Position numbers and translations under genes: made by a program
From: Proteromonas lacertae
Taxonomy: Eukaryota > Sar > Bigyra > Opalinata > Proteromonadidae
Length of the DNA stretch: 64,000 nt
Direction of reading: 5' to 3'
NCBI GenBank assembly: GCA_002245135.1
Contig: NGBS01000001.1
Location: 540,705-604,704 of the forward strand
Notes under the pieces: model-generated
Told to the model about the DNA's origin: nothing
Database searches by the model: none
The model's input: only the letters and a program-made list of their open reading frames with translations
Shown: piece after piece, positions 37,714 to 48,102 of the stretch
Layout: each line of letters opens with the position of its first letter
How positions within the stretch are numbered: position 1 is the first letter of the stretch

Positions 37714-37885
37714 AGTCTATTTCCAAATACAAAAATGACAGTTTAAAAAAATATAAAAACGAAACGATCAAAATTTTATCATTGTAATATCTTCTCCATT
37801 AACCATTACGTAAGATATAATTTATACTTATGAGAAAACTACTACCCAATAGTAAACAATAAAACTATTATTACTTTGAAAAAGT

Positions 37886-38935
37886 CTAATCTATGTGTAA
37901 TTTAGTTGAAAGTACTTTAAATAACTCTTCAGCATCACTTGAAACAATAAAATTCCCACCAGGTAGCACTTCTTCATCTTTAATTCCATGATAATCGCTT
38001 CCTACAAACTTTAGTAAATTATACTTCTTTGCTTCTGGCATATATTCAGAACTCTTTCCATAACATTCCATTCCATCCAAAGAATGTCTAAATGCAATAA
38101 ATATAATAAATACTCAACTAAAGTTTTAATTATCTCCAATGGCTGTTTGTAACACCAAGGATGAGCTAAAACAACCAGTCCATTATGTTTATGAACAAAT
38201 TCAATAGCATCCAATGAATATAATGGTTTTGACATTGTTAAACTAATGTAATAAAGAAAGATAATAAATAGTTAATACTTCATTTTCCCTTCCCCTAAGT
38301 ATTTATTAAATGCTTCTTGGAATGATGATATATATCCCTTTTCTAACATTGCTTTAGCTATATGTGGTCTACCTGGAGCTGCTTCTCCTGCTATTTCTAT
38401 TACTCTTTCATAGGATATATCAACTCCTTGTTCTTTTAAACTATTCAATATATTCTTTGTTCTTAAATATCTAGCTTCTTGTAGTGTTTTGAAAAATGTT
38501 TCGACTTTATCCAATTGATCAACTGGAAAGTAGCCAAGCATATGAACGCTTCCTTGTCCTGGAAATTCAGTAGACATTTCTAATCCTGGGATAACATGTA
38601 ATCCTAGTGATTTACCAACTTTTATTGCTTCTTTAACACCTTTTGTTGTATCATGGTCGGTAACAGCAACGTATTTCAAATGTCTTGAAAAACACATTTT
38701 CAGAAGCTCTTCAACAGACAATATACCATCAGAGTTTTTAGTATGCATATGCAAATCAATAATTGCAGTCTATCAATCAAAATTATCTTGAATATTGAAT
38801 ACTTCATTATTTTCTCCTGTAGTTTCATTATCAGGATATCTAATCTGTATATTAATATATATACATATCCATTTCCCCAATAAAAGTCCCTATAGCTGTC
38901 ATAATCACAACAATAATAAAAAGAAGTTTGAGCAT
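37886..38935 (-). CDS. Membrane-anchored or secreted PHP-domain phosphoesterase
   Basis: Begins with a hydrophobic signal/anchor (MLKLLFIIVVIMTAIGTFIG), then after two short introns a full PHP domain: IDLHMHTKNSDG (HxH metal pair), VAVTDHDTT (D-H-D), VIPGLEMST (Glu), SVHMLGYF (His), GLVVLAHPWC (His), GSDYHGIK (final D-H). All usual metal ligands of the YciV/RNase AM-type PHP family are present, so it should be active on phosphodiesters or nucleotides. The bacterial versions are cytosolic; the leader here implies the secretory route. Introns at 38.87, 38.79, 38.25 and 38.10 kb. Possible ancient bacterial acquisition, but it carries host introns. Confidence 0.82.
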
Positions 38936-39029
38936 TAGTTTGCTATTCTATTATGACAATTTTGTTTCTTTTATTTATTTAAACTAAATAACAGTCATTC
39001 AATAAAATAAATAGGAAAATTATGTATAT

Positions 39030-42021
39030 TTATCGTGGAATTTGAGATAGAATCTGTTCAATACTTTCATCTGGTAAATCATACTCTTTCACAAACTCTT
39101 TAACAACATCTTCAACTTCATCATTCTCATATAACAACAATTCCTTTTCTATATCATCACTTATAGGTATTAAAAGCCTCTGAATTACTCTTCCTCTCTA
39201 ATTAACAAAAAATAACATATATATCATACTATTGGATCAATTTGTGATACAGATGATGTACAACTACTCCTTCTCGTTATATCTGATGAATAATAGTCTT
39301 GTACTCTCTCCATATCTTCTTCAATAAACCTTTTTCGATTATTATAAAACTTCAACTTTTGATTTTCCCTATACAGTTCAATAGCTTCTTTTACTTTCTC
39401 TGTTAGTTGTGGTATAAATCTGTAGGATAATCCATATTTATTAATATATAAATTAATATGATCTTCTACAGTTTTATTTAAATACACTGGCAAATTAACT
39501 AGAAAATATAATTAGATATTATTCATTTATACATGTTTTATGTTCTAATTCTACATATATATCACTAATATGATATAAAGTAACTGTTTTGTGTGTTTTC
39601 TTCTATAATTAATATATATAAACATTATAATTATATTTATACATAATTTTCATGTCTTTCTAATGATTTTAGTTTGAATGGCATTTGCTTAGTATTATTC
39701 TTATTTAACCATCTAGAATGTTTTTCTATATTCTTCTTTTGTCTTTCCCTATCCAATTTTAATTTGTATTTCTTTTGTTGTTGAGTTATGCTCTCCAATA
39801 TCTAATATTTTTATGTATATATAATAATAATAATTAATACTGAATCATAAAATTCATTGTTTATTTTATATTTTCTCATAAACTGATTGGCTAATATAGT
39901 CGGTTTATCATTTTCATATATTTCAACTATTCCTACTTTGTGTGTTTGTGGAATATCTATTTCTAATTTGATTATCAATTCTCCACGATTTTTTTGACTA
40001 TTTCAATATAACAACATAATAATCAATACATTTTGAAGACTGGATATTTGAATACTTTATTGGATGACTCTGGTTTCTATAATGAATAAAATAACAATGA
40101 TTTATAATATATATATACATAATTATTCTTTTTAGGAGATGGTATTTCTTGCATTGTCTCTGGATTAATATAATGAATTGGGCCTGGTTCAATCCATGGA
40201 TTATCCTATTAATAATATTATTAACAAACAAATAAATACATCATCATCTTTGCTATTACATTTCACATTAAATGATAAAAGATTATATTGTCTATAAGAT
40301 TCAGATAAAAAAGAAAATGATACTTAGTTGAAGGTCTGCTATTACAATCATGATGGTGTATTTGATATTCTATATTAATAAATGTTATATATATATATAT
40401 ATACTATTATTTATGGTTGATTTTGGTGTAGTTTTATATAACGATATTGTACTATGATGAATTACTACAGGAGATGATTTCACCATTGAATCTTCATATT
40501 CATCATCATTATATTCATTTTTATTTATTCTACTCCTATTATTATTATTAAACTTTGGAGTAGATGCTTTGACTTTATTTGGTGAAACTGATAATATTGA
40601 TGAAGGAGTATCAAAAGATGAATCACATGATTTATTATTTTTATTATTCTTTTTAATTGGACTAATATATTTATTCTCATTGTTTACACTCTGATTTTGT
40701 CCATTTGGTAATACTTTATTGTTTATTATTAATTCATTTATCTTCTTTTGAACCAAATTTATTTCATCACTATCGTCATATTCGAGGTGATTAATATCTG
40801 ATTCTTGTTCATTTTCATTGGAATCATAACCATCACTATGAACTTCTTTCATGATGTTTATATCACTGTTGATTTCTAATACATTTTCTTCTTTTTCCAA
40901 CTCTTTTTCATTCTTTTCTAATTCTTTATTATTCTTAAATTTTTTGATCTTTTCTTCTTCCTCATAATCTTCTTCATAATCTTCATCAGTTTCAGATTCT
41001 GTTAGTTTATTTTTTATTTCTATTACTTTCTCTTCTTCTTCTTCTTCTTCCTCATTATCTTCCTCAGATTCATTTTCTATTTTAATTTCTTTGTATTTCT
41101 GTTTGTTTTCATTCTCTTCCATTTCTTTATAACTATCATCATCATCATCTGATTCATCTTCTCGATTCTTTTTTTCTTCTAATTCTGCTTCTTCATTCTT
41201 TTTTTCCATTTCTTCTTCTTCTTCATTCTCACTTACTTCTATATCTTCAATCAATGATTGATTCTCTTCATTTTCCTGACTTTTCTTATCATTTTGCTCA
41301 TTCTTTAATTCTTCTTCAACTTTATCATTATCATCTTTTTCTTTATCATTTTTTCTATTATTCAATTCATAATCACTGCTATCATTATCATCACTAATCT
41401 CATTTTCTTCTTCTTTCTTCATATTATCTTCACAACTTATGAAACTAGTTAGCAATTCATATATCTTTTCAGTAGTACTTTTAAGAATCTCATCAGAATT
41501 AATCTAACAATAAGAAATATAATCAATATATATATACATTGAAAAAATTAATATCATTATCATTGCAATAATTTCCTATTTCATTAACAATTGATTCATC
41601 TTCTTTAAGATAACTATCGCATATCACAACAGATGTCAAATCACTTACTGATTCTTTTATTTTATCATGATAATCTAAAAATATATTTACATCTTCCTCG
41701 CTTTCAGACTTTATAAAATAAAATAACAGATCAGATGATTGGATGTCTACTTGTTCATCACTACCAAATATGTTAATCTAAAAGGTAATATTCAATAAAT
41801 ATACAATAATAGGGACAATTTTATCTTCATCATCACCAATTAACAATATTTTATTATCGAAACTATTTGCATCTGGAATATTATCTTTTAAATAAGGAAA
41901 ACTATTAATGAACTTTTCATAAACTATAAATGGTTATTATACATATCATACACGCGTTATCAAATAGAATAAAACCTAAAGACAAGTTGTCATTACATAA
42001 TTGAGCTTCTTTGTTATTCAT
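39030..42021 (-). CDS. Long acidic protein with degenerate GTPase-like N-terminus and repeated C-terminal units
   Basis: Not recognised as a named family. At least ten exons join in frame. The N-terminal ~180 residues (NKILLIGDDEDKIVPIIINI; DLTSVVICDSYLKEDESI; NDNDINFFNINSDEILKSTT) have the rhythm of a small GTPase lacking a P-loop. Next comes a ~350-residue E/D/K/S tract with TP sites. The C-terminal third has repeated ~50-residue units of the form 'I-x-I-x(n)-Y-E-N-D-x(4)-A-x-x-F-x-x-K-Y-x-I' (VEIYENDKPTILANQFMRKY; LLYENDEVEDVVKEFVKEYD; LYINKYGLSYRF). These recall ubiquitin-like or PFU-type units but I am not sure. Ends QILSQIPR-stop. One exon near 39.55 kb is uncertain. Confidence 0.5.
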
Positions 42022-42321
42022 TACAAATTTGAGGCTATTTTAATTAAAATAAAAAATATTAGTATGTTTTAATATGGCAAATGTATATCACTATTTAACT
42101 ATTATGTATATGATGAAGAAAAATAGATTTTAAAAAATCAGTTTGAATCTCAAGCTTGTGATTTGATTATTAACAGGCTCGAATTCTGCTTGAAATATTA
42201 GAATTTGTTATTGCTGTTACTTGACTGTAAATGATTGATATAACTTCTAAATTTGTGATATATAATGACAATTATTAATAAAAATACAATTATAATACAT
42301 TTATATTACAATTTTTCAATT
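42022..42321. other. Intergenic, no gene seen
   Basis: AT-rich, stops in every frame, no exon that can be spliced to either neighbour. Confidence 0.5.
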
Positions 42322-44367
42322 TTAATGTGAAACTGATAATAATTCTATTGAAGTGTTTTGAGAATGTAATACAGCATATGAATATAGTGGAGAAGGTAAA
42401 TCTTTAACAAGTAAAACAGGAGATGAATCATTATGACTTATCCAAAATTCTCTTTTATTCATATCAACAATCACTTCATAAATTGAACCATCTCCTATGA
42501 TTATTGAAATTTGGATCTAAATTAACAACTCTTCCAATATCACAATATGAAGTAATATCTTGACTTTCACCACCATATACCCAATAATTACATGTTGTTG
42601 ATTGACTATAAATATTATATCCAGAATATGTATTATTAGTTGATAATCCTAACATCATTTCATCATAATAACTTCCATTTTGATGAAATTTATATTTAAT
42701 ATGATAAACTCCATTTTCCATTTCAAATTCAAATAACAATGATTATAACCATAACTTATTTTAGTATTTGTTATTATTTTTCCATTATTTGATATTGATA
42801 TTTCATCACTTTTGTTTAATTCTGTGAATGTTATATCAACAAATTCTAATGAAATTCTGATTTTCTTTTCACTTCTTACATTCTTACAACTTATTTCATA
42901 TTCTCTATTTTTGATTTCTTTATCTACTTTTCCATTAATTATTCCATTTTCTTTATTAATCATTAAACCATCTGGCAATGATGGATTAATTGAAAATTCA
43001 CATCGATTTCCATCAAATGATGGAATTATTGACATTTCTTCATAAATTGTAAATGAATATTCTGATTGAGGATATGAAAATGATGTGATTTCTTTTGTTT
43101 TTAATTCACTCAATAATTCTTTATCTTTCATTATTACAATCATTTCTTCTTCTTCTTCGAAACTCAGTTTATTCTCTTTTATATATTCTATTAATAATTC
43201 TTTAGATTTGGAATTTAGATAATTATCTTCATTCAATATTCTAAAAAGAATTCCTTTTCCACATACTTCTTCTATTATTGAAATATCCTTTTTATCATCA
43301 ACAAACAAACATAAACATTTCATTGTTCGATTTCTTTTATTCTCATTATATTCTATACATAATCTATCCAATAGATTTCTCTTTTCTATATTTGAGATAT
43401 ATTCTATTTAAATATATTTTTAGTATTTATACTTTCCTTTTTCATATTTTTATATTTCATTATCATCAATACTATTTCCGGTCATTTTTATATTATTCAT
43501 TTCTAATATAATCATTATTTCATCATTTAATTCTTCTTCTTCCATTTTATCCAATATTCTTCTTTCTTCTTCATTAAATACTTCTTCTTCATTATCTTCA
43601 TTGTAATTATTCATTATTACATTTTGAATTCTATCATCTTTTATTAAATATATTTCTATATGATTTTTATATTCATTTTTCTTTAATTCTATTTTCATTT
43701 CTTTTAACATTTCTTTATTCTCTTTTTCTATCTCTTTCTCTTTTATCTTTTCTACATCGATATCTTCTTCTATCAATTGTTTAAAATCATCTTGTATCTC
43801 TTTATTATCATTGTTATTCTTTTGGAATTTATACCATTCTAATAATCGATTTAATAACCATAACTCATTCACTATTATCACATCTTTCATATTTAATATC
43901 TCGATCAAATTATTCATTTCTAATCTCAACAAATATTCATTCTTATATAAATATTTATATCCTCGCTTTTCTATTTCCATATTTTTCAATTCTTCTATCT
44001 CTCTCAAACATCCACCAAATACATTACATATATGAATTAATTTCATTAATACTTCATCATCTATATTATTCTTCACAAATTCATAACAATCATTTATTAT
44101 CTCTTTTTCAGAATAACATAAACAAAACATCAACACTTCACACACATTCTCTTTACAGATTATCAGTTCACCACCACTGTAGTATTTCTCCATCTCATAA
44201 TAGCCAATTTCTTCGATTTCTTCATATAACTCTAAAACTCCTACAAACTCACGATCTAACAACAGTTTCTTTACAGTTTCATTTCCATTCACTAAAATTG
44301 ATTTGATTGACATTATTCGATTATCTCTAATCTTCACTTCTATATCACCAAAACCACTTTCAACCAA
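42322..44367 (-). pseudogene. BTB/BACK - putative-Ig - SPRY-like protein, several frame breaks
   Basis: BTB second half and BACK helices (YSGGELIICKENVCEVLMFC; NDCYEFVKNNIDDEVLMKL), a Glu/Lys linker, a 29-nt intron (43404-43432), then a He_PIG-like Ig unit (FSINPSLPDGLMINKENGII), then a SPRY-like domain (HIKYKFHQNGSYYDEMMLG; TTCNYWVYGGESQDITSY; SIYEVIVDMNKREFWIS) ending LLSVSH. The reading frame changes at about 43.46, 42.74 and 42.50 kb without possible introns, and no ATG opens the 5' end in frame. So it is either a decaying member of a gene family or a poorly polished repeat. Such proteins act as ubiquitin-ligase adaptors or surface-recognition proteins; function here unknown. Confidence 0.6.
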
Positions 44368-44581
44368 TTTTCGACATAATCTATCATAAAAATAAATATA
44401 TTAAATACCCCTATTCTCTTATGCTTTTATTCACTTTTATTATCATCTTTATGTAAATATATAACAAAAATAACGAAATTAGATTTTTATCAAAATTTTG
44501 AATAACCCAAAAATTAAAATGTGATTTAATTCAATTGCAGAATATGTGATAAAGACAATAATACTCTTATGTGATTTATTA

Positions 44582-45684
44582 ATGCACATTGCATATGTTT
44601 TGTTGATAGTAATTAGTATTTGTTTATGAAATATCATTCAAATAAACCTTCAGTTGACCATAATTCTACTCAAAGTCATTCTCAACAGTCTACTGAAGTA
44701 ATTTGGGAATTATTAAAAGCTGGAATGGGTTTAATAGTGACAGATGTAGATATATTATACTTGAAGAATCCAGTAGAATATATAATATCAGGAACACATG
44801 ATATAGCAACATCTCGTAACAAAAGAACAGGTGAATTAAATGGAGGATTTTTGTATAAATATATATAATAATAAAATGAAATTTATATATAAATAGTTTC
44901 TTAAGAAATAGTCCCAATGCTCTTCGTTTATTTGAACGTATAATGTCACTTCATCCTGAATATCCAAAAGATAATGATCAAGACCTTCTGAATCGTGCAG
45001 TGAAAGAAGCCAAATCTTATGCTGATATAAAGAAACTACCAGGTAGACAATTTTGGAATGGTTTAGAATTCTTTGAATATCAACACATATTCTTTGCTGA
45101 ACAGTTTGAATGTAATGATTGTTATACAATTCATAATAATTGGTTATTAGGATTTGAAGCTAAAGAATATAGATTAAAAGAATTACATTTATATAAGTTT
45201 GATTATGATGGTTATTATTCATCTGAAAATAATAATTATTTATCAGTTGATTATGATGAACAAGAGCGAAATTTAGAGTATAAATATATAAGAATATATA
45301 TATTGAAATAGAAATGATAAAATGACATTAATGTTGGGTTTATATTTAGCTAATATATCAAATCGTATAATGATATTACCTAGATTGAAATGTTATAATG
45401 TAAAACGAAAGAATAATCCAATATGTAATAGTGGTGAAACTGAATGTAATATGTTAGTTCATTGGAATATAAAGAGATTCAATTCAGTATTTAAATCAAA
45501 ATACAGAGAATCAGTATATATATACATATTTGTAATTAATTAGACATTTTTAACTCATCCATTTACTTCAACAAAAGTGAAAAATGATATAATTCCACTA
45601 TTAGTCGACAATTCAAAAGAAATAAAAGCATTAGAGAATGATCATAAAGTATATAAAGTTCATTTTTCTAAATTATCGTTGTAA
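44582..45684 (+). CDS. Secretory glycosyltransferase (nucleotide-diphospho-sugar transferase, GT77/XEG113-like)
   Basis: Leader MHIAYVLLIVISICL, then, one frame over, the catalytic core: STEVIWELLKAGMGLIVTDV with the D-x-D (DVDILYLKNP), LNGGFFLRNSPNALRLFERI (spliced over a 44-nt intron), NNWLLGFEAKEYRLKE, and the late conserved LGLYLANISNRIMILPRLKC with nearby cysteines. The last block matches plant XEG113/RAY1-type arabinosyltransferases. Introns near 44.86, 45.28 and 45.51 kb. The leader and core are offset by one base near 44.62 kb and the domain's usual first ~80 residues are missing, so the N-terminus is damaged or mis-sequenced. Probably Golgi. Confidence 0.65.
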
Positions 45685-46008
45685 GAAGTTTATGAAAAGA
45701 TACTTACAGACAAATGACTCACATGAAGAAAGTTAATCATACAAGATATTTATTTATTTATTATTATGTTAATTTTAGCAAAATATGTAAAAATAGTATA
45801 ATTCTTCAATTATTCTATTTTAATATATATCACACAATAACATAGATATTCTAATTATATCAAGCTTCATCTCTTTTTAGATCAATAGAAAACTAAACAT
45901 CAAAAATTATACAAATTCTGTCATTTGATTGGCTAAATTAGGCTTGATTTGTTTTGATTGAAAATTTATAATCCTTAATATCTCGCTTAATAGTCTTTAA
46001 ACAATTGT
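45685..46008. other. Intergenic, no gene seen
   Basis: AT-rich, stops in all frames; separates the glycosyltransferase from the crinkler-like NTPase. Contains TTAGGCTTGATT at about 45.94 kb, similar to but not identical with the CAAGCC motif. Confidence 0.45.
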
Positions 46009-48102
46009 ATGGAGGAGGAAAATGATAGTGAACCTGTAGTTTTACCTACAGGTGCAGGTGTGGGTGGAAGTACTGGTAGAAATGTTTTGTTCGCTAGATA
46101 TAAACCTAGAAAAGGCGGTAATTACTTTAAAAATAATTCGGTATTTACTTCTGATAGATATTTTGGCGTGAAGAGACCCAGAGAAGAAAGCCGTGATATT
46201 GATGATAATTCAAAAAGAATAAAGCCAGAAAATATTGATGATAGGAATATTTCAGGTAGAGGTGGAGATGAAGATGGAGATAGTTTTATGAAGATCATCA
46301 ACAATATCGCTGCAATTTATGCTGATGAAGATGATGAACATATTGAATTTTTAGACTTTACAAAAGCTGGATGTTGATGTATTTCAATTCCCCCTTAAAA
46401 AAATTTACATCAGAGATAAATATGAAACAATGTGTGATGATATATTTACCATTATTTCGCAACAAACTAAATACAATGTAATAATAACGGGTCAGCCAGG
46501 TATAGGTAAGACCTCTTTTATTTATTATTTATTATATAAATTAAAGAATAGTGGTGATTTAGAAACAGTAACTGGAGTGAGTAATTTATTTGTCGTAAAA
46601 GGTAAGAAATATGGAGATATTGTAAAAACAAAAGTATATAAATTAGAAAAAGATGGAAGTAATGGTTATAGTCTTACTCGATACACTGCTGGCATTTCTA
46701 CAGTTGATGATTCTATAATAATTGTTGATACTTGTGATATAAAAATAAAAGGACGTAATAACAGAATTATCTCTATTAGTTCTCCAGACAGAGATAATAA
46801 TAAAAGATATACAGAGAATGATCAGGATATAGTTGAACTATATTTTGAATCATTAGAATTCGAAGAAGTTCAGAAATGGTTTGAGAATTGTATTGGTTTT
46901 GATTGTGTTGATGTTGAAAGTGAAGATTTTAAAGATGTGTGTGAAAGATATGGGTATATACCACGTTTAATATACTTCCATTATTTATATTATAAGAATT
47001 ATAATGGTAGAGATTATTGGAAATATTATGAAAAACTGATAGATAGTGTAGTAGGAACAGAAGGTTATAATGACATTTTTAGAACATTATAAGAATAAAG
47101 ACTATTTGAAAGATACACCTTTATCAAATATCATATTAAAATATGATTTAGAAGAAGTAGATGATGTTCTTTTAGGACATAAAATATATAAACCCAAACA
47201 ACATTTGAAATTTATATCAAAGTATGTTGAAGATTATATTCTTTATAATTTCTATCCTCCAAAAAGCAAAAGGGAATATAAAAAACTTAAAAAGAATTAC
47301 AAAAAGATAAGTGATGAGACTATGAAGAGAGTAGCAAAAAAGCAAATTATAGCATACAAATTAGCTAAAGTAAAAATTATAATAAACAAGAGAGATAAAT
47401 ATTTTCAATTTAAGTCAACGAATGGAGAAGTCAATTTACTATCCAGAAGGTGCAAAGCACTTTCTTTATTTTATATTGGATAAAAATAATTATTTTGATT
47501 TTATTATGAATGGAGTATTTATAAAAATACAATTCAACAATGAATCGGTGGATGTGAATGATAATGAAACTAAAAGAAAAATGGTAGAATCAGTAAAAGT
47601 ATTAACAATTTATATAATATATATAATATAATAGGAATATAATGAAAGTGAAAACTACAATTTTGTTTATTGTTTATTAAATGAAAAAGGAGAAGATATT
47701 ACTCCAAATACTGTAGAAGAAGAAGATCAAACTAATATTGATTATCATAAAATGACAGTATGCCAATTAAGAGATATCTTGTCAGAGATAAGATTACCTA
47801 GATATGGAAAGAAGGAAGATTTAATCGAAAGATTGGAAAATGCACAAAAGAATCCATCATCGATAGAAGAAGAAGAACAAGAAGAAGAAGGAGGAGAAGA
47901 AGGAGAAGAAGAAGAAGGAGGAGGAGAAGAACAAGAACAAGAACATGAACAAGAAGGAGAAGGAGAAGGAGATAATACTAACAATGTAGTTGTACAACAA
48001 TCAATAGATCCACCTCCATTATATGAACTACCAAAAGGAGTGAATATAGAAGTATTTGCGATGAATAAAGAGGAAATATATTTAATGCGAGATTGTTATT
48101 AA
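46009..48102 (+). pseudogene. Crinkler/RHS-like P-loop NTPase with C-terminal SAP domain, three frame shifts
   Basis: Starts MEEENDSEPVVLPTGAG with a basic nuclear-type signal (KRPREES, KRIKPE). After a frame change (46.35-46.38 kb) comes the family hallmark VFQFPLKKIYIRDKYE, then Walker A (GQPGIGKTS), Walker B-like SIIIVDTCD, ISISSPDRDN and RYGYIPRLIYFHY. This is the NTPase of crinkler/trypanosome RHS-type proteins. Further frame changes lie at 47.06-47.09 and 47.40-47.48 kb, all in the +1 sense. A 36-nt intron (47599-47634) precedes a SAP domain (KMTVCQLRDILSEIRLPRYG) and an acidic tract, ending at TAA 48100-48102 in frame with the next module. The family is known for host-directed or genome-conflict NTPases, often linked to transposons. 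Decayed or under-polished. Confidence 0.6.

Noticed and set aside
40385-41455. Stand-alone acidic nucleolin-like gene
   Set aside because: Exons upstream and downstream splice to it in frame, so it is the middle of a longer protein.
46379-46413. GTATTTCAAT...ATCAG as an intron in the NTPase gene
   Set aside because: It has legal ends, but removing it deletes FPLKKIYIRDKY-type residues that the second NTPase module conserves (IYLMRDCY), so it is coding.
46345-48102. Euplotes-like programmed +1 frameshifting at stop codons
   Set aside because: Three shifts in the first NTPase are +1 and each could occur at its stop codon, but any inserted base upstream gives the same picture, and other breaks in the window run the opposite way.
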